A DNA stretch of 64,000 nt from Trichosporon coremiiforme (Eukaryota; Basidiomycota; Tremellomycetes; Trichosporonales; Trichosporonaceae), in contig BCJJ01000013.1 of the NCBI GenBank assembly GCA_039545355.1, positions 372,001-436,000 of the forward strand, written 5' to 3'. Position numbers and translations under genes: made by a program. Positions 47,860 through 59,015 of this stretch are shown here, piece by piece (the stretch's first letter is position 1; the number at the start of each line of letters is the position of its first letter). The notes under the pieces were generated by a model, which saw only the letters and a list, made by a program, of their open reading frames with translations, did no database searches and had not been told where the DNA came from.

Positions 47860-50800
47860 GAGCGAGTGATGGCTCTCGCCGCCAGCCACACCGCGCGAAC
47901 CGTCTAGTTCGATTAAGTGGGCGAAGGGGGAGGGAGGAGGGGATGTCGGAGGCGATGTAGCCTAACGGACGTAGTCGACCTTTGGGCTCCCAGACAATTG
48001 AATGCTCGGAGGTTTGCGAGTGGATGGTGGCCGCTAGTGCAAAGTCTTCGATTGCTGAGAGGATCTGGTGACCAAGACCGGAGGACCTTTTCAGCTGGAG
48101 ACTTGGCGACTATGCACTGGGCGTGCCTGCGACCATTGGGCGTGTGTGTTGGCTGACGTTGTGTCGCACGAAAAAGTCGATGGAAATGTGGATGTGGGTC
48201 GTAAGGGAGCTCGTTGATGGAGAAGGTATGTGAGAAGGCACAGGGAAACCAATGAGAGTGGGTGACCGACTGCGACTGGCAAGGCTGGGATCGATGTCAC
48301 AGCCTTGCTTGGCTCATGCGGTACAGCGGCTCAGGCGGTACCAGACGGCTTGCGAGCTAGCGAGGGCTGCGGGGTGGTGCGGCGCGTGCGGCGTGCTGGC
48401 GGAGCGGCTTGTGGTTGGATGCAGGTGATGCAGGCTCCGCGGGAGGATCTGGAGCAGCGAGTACCTGGAGTGGGCAATGGAGGGGCGGAGGGCGATGGAG
48501 CCAGGCGATAAGTGAATACGCTTTTGAAAAGTGGTGAGGGTTGAGGGTCCAGTGTGGACCTGGATGGAGAACCTGGTGTGGAGGCGCGGAGGCGTAGGGG
48601 TGAGGGACGAGGGACTGAATGGAATCGGGGCCGGAGGATGGGCCGTGTGGGCCGGAGGCGTGAGGGTCGGCGGTGCGGTACGGCGCTCGCGACGAGCCAG
48701 GTGAGCCCAGGTGAGCCAGGCTGTTCAGGCTGCCCAGGGATCACAGGGATGCTGGAGTCGAGATGGCTGTTCGCGCGTGTGGTTGGACGACAGGCTCACG
48801 ATGGCGTCGATGTAGATCCCGGCGATGGACCTGCACGTCGCCAGCCAGCCAGGCGGGTCAGGAGGGTCAGAAGGGTCAGGAGGGCAGCGGCCAGGCGGAC
48901 AGGTGGCCAGGCGATAGGCAGTCGGCTAGTCGAATGCTTAGGCGAAGGGAGGCAGGAGAAAGAAGGCGGATCTAGCTGTGTTGGGCGGACCACAGTGTTA
49001 GTGGTCGATGGATGGATGTACAGAGGGATGATGATATTTCGAGTGATGGATGATGCAAGTGGAGTGCGGTCGAGTGCGGGTAGGTCCCCGTCGGGTGCTG
49101 CGTGACGAGGATGCTGGGATACAAGGTATACTGGCAGCTGGCAGGCACACACGGCTGCAACGGCTGTGGCTCAGCAGGGCCAGAATAGAGTGAATGCCAA
49201 GGTAGTGCCAGATTGATGGCCGCCTGGCTCACAGTGAACTGCAGCCTGTGTGCAGCGGCGCAGCGGGCAGCAGCCACCTGGCGTGTTGGCGTGCGGGCGC
49301 ACATCCCGCAACAGTTCAGACTCTGGCACCCTAGAGGAGTCACCCCTATCTCACCGATTCCGACCCCACTCATCACTGGGCCTCTGCCTCGGGGCATTGC
49401 ACGCTGCCTGCTGCCGCCGAGCCGAGCCGAGCCACCCAAACTTTGATTCTTCGGCAGGCGCCTCGTCTTCTCTCCTACACTCCTGCACTTCCACCGCCCT
49501 GCGTACCTGGAGCCGACTGATCCTACAACTGTCCTCTGCATTCTCAGGCAATCCCCATACTGTACGTTGCTCGCCGCTCTATTGTTCGTGCCAGGCTGAG
49601 GCTGAGGCTGAGACTGTGGCCGCCCGAGCGGGCCGGGCATGCAGATCTTCCTCATTCGTCGATCCGATCTGCGGCTTCTGTCTCTCATTCCACCGCAACT
49701 CGTCCTACGGCACGCACGCACAGTCCCCTACCCTAAGTGCTGGCTCTAACGCTCATTGTGTCGCTCTCACGACCGGACACAACCGGGATGACGCTGCTGC
49801 ACTGGACAAGGTAAAGAGGATAAGGCTCGACACGATAGGCACAATGGAAGCTGGTATGGCCGAATACGGCAGGAGTGCAAGAGCTGCAAGGGAGCGGCCA
49901 GCAAGGGGCCAGTTGCAGGAGTGCGTACCTGACCTCGACATGCGTGCCTGGCACCCAGCGCACCCAGCATCCTCTCTCCCGGGCTTGTAAAGCCATCCAT
50001 CCCATATCCCATCGAGCTAACCCAGCCTGGCCAGCGACAACGACGCTCAGGACGCCAAGTTGCCGATACCAGTGCGACATACCAGCTCGCCGCACCGACC
50101 TACGCACAAACTACGACCTCGACATGACACAAAGAGTCATGCGAGCAATGTTGTTCCGACCAGACTAATGCATAGTCTGTCGGGTCCAAGGGACGATCTT
50201 CAATGCTACCGCACTAGGAGCAGTACTCCTCCGCGGTGTCCTCCACTGCGTGCCGTGCTTCGTCGTACTCCGTCGGAATCGGCACGATCTTGGACCACGC
50301 GGTCAGCTGCCCATGTGTTCTTGTTGTCGTGAACGAGTGTTATAAGCTCATGATCTCATGATCTCATATCAGCGCGTCCGCATCATGCGCACGCTAGGGC
50401 CGGTTCCGCAGAACTTCAGAACTTTAGGTGCTGCGCTCTGTAGGTCTGCGGACCAACGAGCCCACAGCCATACCCTGGCGCTAGATGATATTCCGCCCAG
50501 CTGCCCGGTTTCGACAAGTCAGTGGAGCCGGAGCCGAGTACTCCGGGGCAGCACTGCCGAGCGCCAATAATGCCAGTCGCACAGGTCAACATGGCAACGC
50601 CGGCATGGCAGGGCGTGGCAGCATGTGGTCCTCATGTCTTGATATGTCGCATCGTTCCGTCGCCCCATGATGCGCAGATACAGCGCTTCGTTCATGCCGA
50701 CCAGCGGCCTGCGGCAGGCAACCTCGGTGATGCGAGCTCAACCTCCAGCAATTCACTGATCTGCAGACGGTAAGTCCGTGAGCTCCCTCGCGCACTTGCC

Positions 50801-51829
50801 AGTCTTTTGCTTCAATTGTTCACTCGTCATCGCGCGGGCCATGGCTGCGGCAATGCCGTACAGCGCCTCGCTCGCCGGTCTATTCATCGTTGAGCACCAC
50901 CACCTAGGAGAACTGCTTCGTAACGAATACGGCTCTGCCACTTTGCGCAAACAGCTCCTCTCTCGGATCTTAACAAGCGGTCTGCAGTTGATGACCTTTT
51001 CCTGCTCCCACGTGAGCAAAAGTGTTAGCGGCGGCAGGGCTCTCGGGGGCAAGTCGGAAAGCTGTGTTGAACACTTAGAGGAAGCCAGGACACCGCACCC
51101 CGACGTAGCCATTGCGCGAATCACAGTGCTCGCTTGTCCGGGCTTGCTCGTGTCGCCAGCGGCATCGCGAGTTAGAGATGCAAAGGAAGGCGCGGACCGG
51201 CGTCTGCGGCATGCGATACTGCAGGAGCCGGTAGCCAAAGCTGACACGCCAGGAGCGCCGGCCCGGTCATCCCTGCACCCTTGCCACGCACGTCGGATGC
51301 TGCGCATTTCGCCTGGGTGCATGATTATGAGGAGGAATCGGATCAGGTCCCCCCCTGTGGTCCAGCCCCTAGCGTCGCAACGCGTCGGGTCAGCTGCTTG
51401 CGTCGGTTACAACCCCGCACTGGATTCGCAAGGAAGGTTGGATGGAGTCGCTCGAAACAAACAAGTAGCTGTTGCGGCAACGGATGCTTTTATCCAGACA
51501 CGGTATGAACGCCCCAATCCATCATCGCTCTAAGCTGCAATTCATCAACCGGTACCACTCGCTTCCCTGCACGACATATTCTGGGCAGTAGTCTTCGCTG
51601 GCCATAGCGGCGCCAGCACCCTTGGTTCGATTCCAGCGCCCACCAAGCGCCCTGGTACAGCAGCTCGGATGATTCTCGGACACTTTCCTTTCAGTATTCG
51701 GCGCGTTCGGCGCTTCGCCTTACGTCATATCAGCTAGTCACTTGGAACGTGTTCGCTCTCCTTCACAACGTCTTCCTCGTCCTTCTCACCCTCCCTTTCC
51801 TCCACTGACTTACTCACTCTCACTTCAAC
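47860..51829. other. Gene-poor divergent intergenic region (4 kb)
   Basis: This separates the start codons of the large disordered protein gene (minus) and the lactonase gene (plus). Both promoters should lie here, one at each end; 51720-51829 is pyrimidine-rich (ctcaccctccctttcctcc) like a leader. Bases 48690-48900 are full of short CAGG/GTCAGG words. Open frames on both strands (for example 48972-49721 minus) show no conserved content. Confidence 0.5.
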
Positions 51830-52971
51830 ATGGCTTACAAGCTCCTCGTCGGCGTTTACGGCGACGCGATTAGCACCCTTGAGTTCGACCCGGCCGCCAA
51901 GTCGATCAAGGTTACAAAGGAGAGCAGCGTCTGCCCCAACCCGTCCTGGATCGCTGAGGGGAAGGGTGGACTGTACAGCATCTCGGAGGCAGAGCCGGGT
52001 CTCGTCACTCAGCTCGAGCGGGACGGTGATGTGGTGAAGGAGACGAGTAAGAAGGAGACGGGCGGTGGCCCCGCGCATATTCTCGTTACTAGCAAGGGAG
52101 ATGTGGTGGTGTCCAACGTGAGTCTTCCTCGGCGACTTTTTTCATCCTTCCACCACACCAATTCCCCCCTCCATTGTTCTGCACATCTGAGGTTGTCAAC
52201 GCGCGGGCGCTAACATACCGCAGTATATCGGAGGCAGCGTGCTTTGGAACGACAAGCACATCCCCCTTCCCTATGCCTACCAGGATAAGCAGGGGCCGAA
52301 TCCGGAGCGCCAGGACACATCCCACGCACACCACGCCCTGGAGCACGATGGCCGCGTCTTTGTCTGCGACCTCGGCAGCGACAAGGTGTGGATTCTCGAT
52401 GAGGGCGAGATCAAGGACGCCGTGACGCTCACCCCGGGAAGTGGACCGCGACACGCCGTCGTGCACTGTAGGCCCGCAATACTTCGCTGAGCTGACATCA
52501 GGCGACACGCTCTACGTCCTCGGTGAGCTGGACGGAAACGTCTACTCAATGCCTGTGCCTAAGCCCTCGAGCGGCGGGGACAGGATGTTCTCTCCCATGC
52601 ACGCGGTGTCGTACCTCCCTCCCTGCGTCGAGAAGGACTCGCAGCACGCAAAGGACATGCTTGGCGCCGAGCTGCTGATCCACAACGGAGCGCTCCTCGC
52701 GAGCAACAGGCAGATGCTGCACAAGCCGGCCAAGGACCGGGGCGACGCCATCGCCGTTATCCCACTCGGCGCTAAGGGCGAAATGCAGCAGCCAAGCTGG
52801 ATTCGCACCAACGCGTGCTGCATTCGCGGCCTGTCTGTCAGCCCGGACGGCAAGTTTGCAGCCGTCGGCGGACAATGCAACAATCTCGTTGAGATCTATG
52901 CAACGGGGGAGAAGTGGGAGAAAGTTGCGGACGCCACCGTTAGCAAGCCGGTCGCCTTCCTCTGGCTCTAA
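51830..52971 (+). CDS. Beta-propeller lactonase (6-phosphogluconolactonase / carboxymuconate lactonizing type)
   Basis: Three exons (51830-52117, 52224-52467, 52502-52971) join to 333 residues. The start at 51830 (caacATGgc) gives MAYKLLVGVYGDAISTLEFD. Blade-like repeats follow: NPSWIAEGKGGLYSISE, GGGPAHILVTSKGDVVVSN, SHAHHALEHDGRVFVCDLGS, GSGPRHAVVH, TLYVLGELDGNVYSM and IRGLSVSPDGKFAAVGGQCN. This is the seven-bladed propeller family of bacterial 6-phosphogluconolactonase and fungal 3-carboxy-cis,cis-muconate lactonizing enzyme. The second fits an aromatic-degrading yeast, but the substrate cannot be decided from sequence alone. The first intron (106 bp) is ordinary. The second is only 34 bp (52468-52501, GTAGGC donor, CATCAG acceptor), yet some break is needed because the frame meets a stop soon after VVH. 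It converges on the F-box gene. Confidence 0.85.
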
Positions 52972-53162
52972 GATCACTCCGCGAGCGGCGCGAGCGCGTG
53001 TACACTTAAGGCGCTGCCAGCCGATGCGACCAGTGAGTGAGACAAAAGCAGTAACCTATAGATACAAATGCATAGTATGTACAAGGGCAGACAATGCACA
53101 ACTTCGTAAACATGACAGTTTCGTGACAGAGATAAGAGCTTGAGGAGCGAGGGAATGGGCGA

Positions 53163-53792
53163 CTAGCGCCGCCTCCGCTCAAAAGCAACGACAGCATGCT
53201 GCGGCACGCACGCCATGACCCTCACGACGCGGACATTGGGCAGCAGCGTCTTGTTCAGCGGGCATGCCGTCGCGGCTGCAGCCGCGCTCGTGACGCCTCC
53301 GAGTGCGCTAGGCGTGCGGACAGTCATCGGCAGGGTCCAGCATCGACAGTCGGGCACAGATTCGACGGTCAGATAGCCCGTGAAAGCCAAGAGCGCACGC
53401 TTGCGCTCGTCGCTTGCTGGATTCGGATAACGGCGCTTCGGGGGATCGCACACCCCGCCGGTGTCGTCGTCGTGAGGACTGCACGGACACCCGCAGTCTG
53501 TACTCGTGAACTCTCCCTGTGTGCCCTCTCCCGTCACACTCAACGACATTGGGCAGCCCGACCCTCTTGGCGAAGAGGGAGGAGTGACGGCGGCACAGTC
53601 ACAAGCGCCCCGGTCCAATCCGCGCAACACACCGGCCAGATTGGACGAGCTCACATGGAGCTCGGCGTACAGCTTTTTTCCCACAAGGGCGTAGCAGGCA
53701 CTGCTGACTGACATGAGCGCGGCGAGGGTGCCCTTCTGGCGTGCCGGGATGTGGGCGATCACAAGTGCGAGGAGTTCGGGTGGGACGCGCAT
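53163..53792 (-). CDS. Short F-box-like protein
   Basis: A single open frame of 209 residues starts at the ATG at 53792 (acaATGcgc). The N-terminus, VPPELLALVIAHIPARQKGT followed by LAALMSVSSACYALVGKKLY, has the pattern of an F-box, the Skp1-binding motif of ubiquitin ligase adaptors. After residue 60 the protein is Cys/Pro/Ser-rich, then has a small ordered segment (ALLAFTGYLTVESV near 136-149; NVRVVRVMACVPQHAVVAFE at the end). Fungal F-box proteins are usually two to three times longer with leucine-rich or WD repeats, so this may be a shortened or lineage-specific member. No intron is evident. It converges on the lactonase gene with about 190 bp between stop codons. Confidence 0.65.
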   Translation of the reverse strand: MRVPPELLALVIAHIPARQKGTLAALMSVSSACYALVGKKLYAELHVSSSNLAGVLRGLDRGACDCAAVTPPSSPRGSGCPMSLSVTGEGTQGEFTSTDCGCPCSPHDDDTGGVCDPPKRRYPNPASDERKRALLAFTGYLTVESVPDCRCWTLPMTVRTPSALGGVTSAAAAATACPLNKTLLPNVRVVRVMACVPQHAVVAFERRRR

Positions 53793-56430
53793 TGTTACCT
53801 TCCGCTGTCGACAGGCTAGGCTTGCGAGGAGTGCGACGCCTTGAAATCACTGATGAGCTGGTGAGATCCACAGCGGCTACCAGGCTAGCGAGTGTTCGTC
53901 CCGCCACCAGATCTACGATCGGCGTAGGCTGGGGCTGGGCGGGTCGATGGGCTCCGACGTTCTAGGTGGAGGAAGTCGGGCAGCTTCGCAGCGTGGTTTA
54001 AGCGTTCGGCGTCAGGGGAGGGGCGCTCAACGACGACCAAGAACGGGGGCCAGCACCGAGTTCAGGTTATGGGAGACCGAGAGTGGTGGAATCAGTCCGG
54101 CGCCGCCCTAACGATCGGCACCGGCTGTCGAGTACCGCGGCGGGGGGAAGCGAACAGCCCAGGTCTGGGCGTCGATAGCGTCCGGTGGGTTGTTCACTCG
54201 GTGATCGGCGTGTTCCGATGCTATCTTCTGTATGCCGTTCGTGAGCGCCGTCTCGGAGGGTGCAGTGGGTTGTGGCAAAGGATTGTGGTGCTGAGAGCAA
54301 AGGTGAGAGTGACGATCGTGCGAAGCTCAGAGGCTTGGGCGTTATCCGTTGCGCCATTTGGGCAAGCTGCCAAAGGTCGTGTCGTATCGGTCACATCGGG
54401 CTTCTTCTCAAGTGCACAGACTGGGCCTGCGCTTTGGGCTAAGGCGAGCGGGTATACTTTATACCTTCCTGGCTGCATGACTGCATACCTTCTGCTTACG
54501 CTATGGTTGCTAGGCGTTCTTGAAGATGAAGTGGAGGCCGAGCTCCCTGTCATGTTCAGGCGCGTGACGGTCGTACATGAGTGACACCGACCTTGGCATC
54601 CATGTTCCCAAGCCAGTTTGGCATCTTATCCGATCAGATGTTGCTGACGAATCGCGGATTACGGACCGCAGTAGACAACAGCTCTCGCCGACTGGCCCGA
54701 TCCCAGATATCCAGACTTCTCAGCAGCGTGCGTGTGCAGACTGAAGGAAGACGGGTGCAGTCCGAAACGTCGTTCAGGAGTGAGCGAATAGGACGGAATT
54801 CCCGAGGTTAAACAGCGCGCGAATTGCACAATTGCAATGTGCGCTTGTGTGTGCCTTGCGACTTGCTTCATGAGAGCGGCGCAGCCGGCGCCAGAGCAAG
54901 ACGCCCGCAAACCTATGGGTGTGCCTCAGCCATCCAGCCAGCCGGAGAGAGGGCTCACACAGCCGGCCTTCCCGGCTTCCCTAGAAGCGACATGTTCTGA
55001 CAGACCGAGGCTTCCGTTATGCATGTGGACAAGGAGGGAGAGACGATTTCCGCAATGCAGACGGTCAGGAATGCACGCGTCGTATAGCGCGGCAGACGCT
55101 GGTCCGCTCGCGCCCGCTGGAAGTGCTGGAAGGGTAGCAGAGGTGCATCGCTTTCGCGGGTGTACATCGGAGAGTGGGAGACTGGAGCAATGGTGTGCTC
55201 GTTTTGTGCTAGTTCGGGCCCCGCGATGCGAGCCCCGTTGCCCCTCTTGTATCATCGCGGAAACAGCACCTCAGGAGAGTCTCGGGACCGTCCACCCAGG
55301 AGATGCCAGCAGAGAGCCAGGAGCTCAGGGGCCACCCGGCAGGGTGAAAGTGGGGGGCCAGAGCCTAGGCTAGAGGCTAGAGGCTGACCCAGCTGACGTA
55401 GCTGGCCTGGCTTGCCCAGCACTGCCTGAGCTGACTACACGGCTGGGCGGACCGGACTGGTGCTGGCTTCGGTGGGATGGCTCAGGCTATCAGGCGTCAG
55501 GTGTCAGGCCTCAGGATTCCGACACCCGGCGTGCGGCGTGCATCGCGGCGTCGCGGTGGATGGATGCAGCGAAGGAGAAGAACAGGATGCTCATGTCCCG
55601 ACTGCAGGGCAACAAGGATAGCAAGGGACCGGGGGTCCAACAAAGCCCCGCTCTGGTATGGCAGCTGGGCAGGTTGGCTGAGACCATGCCAACAGGAACG
55701 GTGCTAAACCAGGTCCACTAGGTCCAGTCGACACACCAGACGACCCGACCCCGTACCCCGTCCTTAAGTCTCAAGGTACACTCTGCACCGCACCGCAAGC
55801 CGCAAGCCGCACGCTGCATACGGCACGCGGCCACAGCACTGCATTCATTGCTACCACTATCACAACTCTCACCACCCTACACTCACAGCTCATCGTCGAC
55901 ATCACCGACCAACGTCCCTCTCTTGCTCTCTTCTCGACACACACAGACCTCTCCGCCGCCGCCCGGCCCCTGATCGTCCGCTGCATTTATCCCGACGCGT
56001 TCTCCGTCCACCGCTCAGCTCCCGCCTCCCCAATCCACCTGTGACTGGGCGAGTCACCATTGCCCGCGCCTTGCGACACTTACGAACACACACGCACGCA
56101 CAACACATCTCTTGCATCTCTTCTTGCCCGACCTTCGCCGCACAGAAATCATCCTCACCGACACGTTCGGGCCAACTGTTCTCAGCTCGCAAACCCCACA
56201 ACTGTCTCCTGACCTGATTGAACCCTTGATCTCCAGACCTTCCCTCTGCCTTCCTCGTTCTTGCTCTTCTCTCCAAAGACTCGACATCCCGCGCCTGCAT
56301 CCCTCTCCTCTCGGCTCTGCATCTTCCTCTACGACCTACATCGCCATCATCGCGTCGACTGCACCATCCCAGGCTCAAGAGGGCTGGCTCAGCCACTTAC
56401 TGTGCCCGTCTTCAGCCTCAGTTAAGGACA
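53793..56430. promoter_or_regulatory. Divergent intergenic region before the MAP-kinase phosphatase gene
   Basis: A 2.6-kb stretch between the F-box start (minus) and the phosphatase start (plus). Bases 55840-56430 are C/T-rich on the plus strand with repeated ctct and cacac words, which suggests a long 5' leader for the phosphatase gene. No coding frame is supported in 54000-55800. Confidence 0.4.
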
Positions 56431-59015
56431 ATGGACCAGGACCGGCGCCGCAATGGCAGTACTCCTGACATCTTACCGATGCCGGGCGCGTACGTGTCAG
56501 GAGAGGCGCCGCCGTCGCCGAGCTCGTCCTCTTCGTCGCAGAACCGACAGCCGATGATGTCGCTTGACGTGCCCCCCAGCGACCATGCCGACCGGACTCT
56601 GTCACGGGAGCAGGTATGCGGACTTTCGATATCCCTCTCGGCGGGCACGAATGACTCTACCTCGACCCGGTTGCGGACCCCGACGACGCCAATATTGACG
56701 CTGACGTCGGACTCTGGGTACTCCGACTCGCCTGTGACCTTCCTCCCGAGGCAGTCCGTCGCCGGGTGGGTCAACTCGCACCGAAGATTGCCGCCGGAGG
56801 CATACCAGACGGGCGCCGGAGAGCCATCCTCGTCTGCGAACACGATAGAGGGTACCGTTCCGAAACGGCGGCCGAGCCCGCTCAACCTGAAAAAGAAGGA
56901 GCTGATCGAAGATGAAGCGGCTCCGTTGACAGGCATGTCTGCTGGAAGCGGTACGTTGTTTCATATCCCTATGATCGTGTTCGAGTGACGTGTGGACTGA
57001 CTGCGTCAACAGCATGCAGCACAACCAGCACGGAACTGCTCGAACTCCGAAAATCCATGCAGAAGAACCTGCAGGAGCGGCCGATTCCGCTGGAAAACCT
57101 GGACTGGGAGTCAGACAAGGGATCTGCACCGCCATCACCGTCACTTAACAATACGGTCATCGGCCCGGATGAGACAATCGCGCTTGCCTCCTCCTCTTCT
57201 CGACTCCTCATCATCGACACGCGACCACTCGACGACTTCCTCGTTGCCCATCTCCCTCGAACAGCACACGTCTCCATCCCGCCCCTCATCTTCAACCGAC
57301 TACGGAAACACCTTTCAGCGAACAAGCCCATCAGCTGGGCGTCCATCGGATCTTTCGTCTCGACGCCAGCAGGTCGACGAGAGTGGGACAGCGCCGACAT
57401 TGACACGCAGATGGACGTCGTCGTGGTTGGTTCCGACAGTGAAGACATCGACAAGCCTCGGATACTGGTCGACGTCCTGACCCCGCTGGTCAGAGAAGGA
57501 CGGGTACGGATGCTGGAGGGAGGTTGGAGGTCAATCGCGGACCAGGCTCAGGCGGCGAACATGACAGTGTCTTCAGAACCTGAGGAGGCTGCTGACCCGT
57601 TACCGTCACCTGGCCCCCGGACCGGCGCGGGCCCCCTAGCCATCCACTCTGCGCCATCGATGTTACTTATTCCCCCATCATCAGCGAACGCCCCTGCCCC
57701 AAGTCAGACGGGAATATCGAATCCTTCCATGTCACTCAGTCCGATCGGGAGGAATCTCCCGAGTCTGACGCTGGATACGGGCATCAAGTCGCCACGGCCA
57801 CCAAAGCTGTGTATCAACCTCGATCGAACAGCGATGAGCGCGACGTTACCCAAGCGGGCAAAGCCGATGCGCGCTTCCCGACCAAAGCTGTCCACGTTGA
57901 CAATAAACGTAGGAGACTCGAACAAGCTCGGGATCGGTGGAGGTCCCCACAGTGCCTTTCCTTCTGGCGGCAGTGGTGGCGGCTTCCTCAGTGCCCGATC
58001 AAACCGGAGCATAGGGGATCAGCAGACGCCTCTGACGAGTTCGCTTCAGCCGCCCGTCGGCTCGCCGTGGACGGGTATGTCGACTTCGTCCGCGGGCTCG
58101 TCTTCATACGGCACGCCTCACTCTGATGGCACGATCAGTGTTGGAATGACGCCGTCTGTCCTGCCGCCCGCGCCTAAGTCACCAGCACCGCTCGAAGTGT
58201 CTACCATCCTTCCCTCGTTCCTGTTCCTCGGACCTGAGATCACGACCCGAAAAGACGTGGACGCCCTGTTATCGTTAGGCATACGGCGAATTCTGAACGT
58301 GGCTTTCGAGTGCGACGACGACGAGGAATTAGGCTTGAAGACGTCGTTCGAGCGCTACTACCGGATACCGATGAAGGACAGTGTGGAGGCGTCGGGCGTC
58401 GGGCAAGGTATCAAGGACGCGATCAACATTCTGGACGACGCCCGACTGCATTCTGCGCCAGTGTACGTGCACTGCAAGGCGGGCAAGTCGCGGAGCGTGA
58501 CTGTTGTGCTGGCGTACCTGATCCATGCGAACGCTTGGACCCTCAAGACGTCGTACGCCTATGTCGCCGAGCGACGACACGGGATCAGTCCCAACATCGG
58601 CTTCGTTGCTGAGCTCATCCTCTTCGAGGAGCAGGAGTTAGGTCGCAAGGCAATCGTGACAGCGGCGGAGAAGAAGGACGACATTGTCGCGCGCGAACCC
58701 CGCCTCGGGCCGCGGTACACGCGCGAGTCGCTCCCGCCAGAATGGGCAATGAACTACGGAGCTGCCCCTGTCGAGGCCGTCATGGAAGAGCCAGAGGGAA
58801 CGCCCGAGGCTCGGCATCGCCGTCCGAGCACGGCCGCTGGTGCCGAGATCGAAGTTCGCAAGAACGGCCAGTGGGTGCATCACCGTCGTCCGCCCGTCGA
58901 CAAGGACACATTGCAACCCGGACGACGAGTCAGCAAGGCCGGCCTCGAAAGCATGGCCATCCGCCCCCTCCGCCCCGCGACGCCCCAGAACGAGGACCTC
59001 GTGCCTCAGTATTAG
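56431..59015 (+). CDS. Dual-specificity MAP-kinase phosphatase with rhodanese-like domain
   Basis: Two exons (56431-56950, 57013-59015) join across a 62-bp intron to 840 residues. The N-terminal 200 residues are Ser/Pro-rich. Residues 226-350 form a rhodanese-like domain (RLLIIDTRPLDDFLVAHLPR through VRMLEGGWRSIAD), but where an active rhodanese has its Cys loop there is VVVVGSDSEDID, so it is probably a docking domain, as in animal MAP-kinase phosphatases. After a disordered linker, residues 567-710 are the catalytic domain: STILPSFLFLGPEITTRKDV, YYRIPMKDS (general acid Asp629) and VYVHCKAGKSRSVTVVLAYL (nucleophile Cys661 and its phosphate loop). Such enzymes remove phosphate from the Thr and Tyr of MAP kinases; yeast Msg5, fission yeast Pmp1 and Ustilago Rok1 are family members with this role. 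Which kinase it controls cannot be told. Confidence 0.92.

Noticed and set aside
48972..49721. 249-codon open frame on minus
   Set aside because: Codon pattern is irregular, there is no known motif, and it overlaps other open frames on the opposite strand.
51624..51634. Second tRNA B-box word (ggttcgattcc on plus)
   Set aside because: Only a weak T-stem forms and no 5' acceptor partner or A-box is found upstream.
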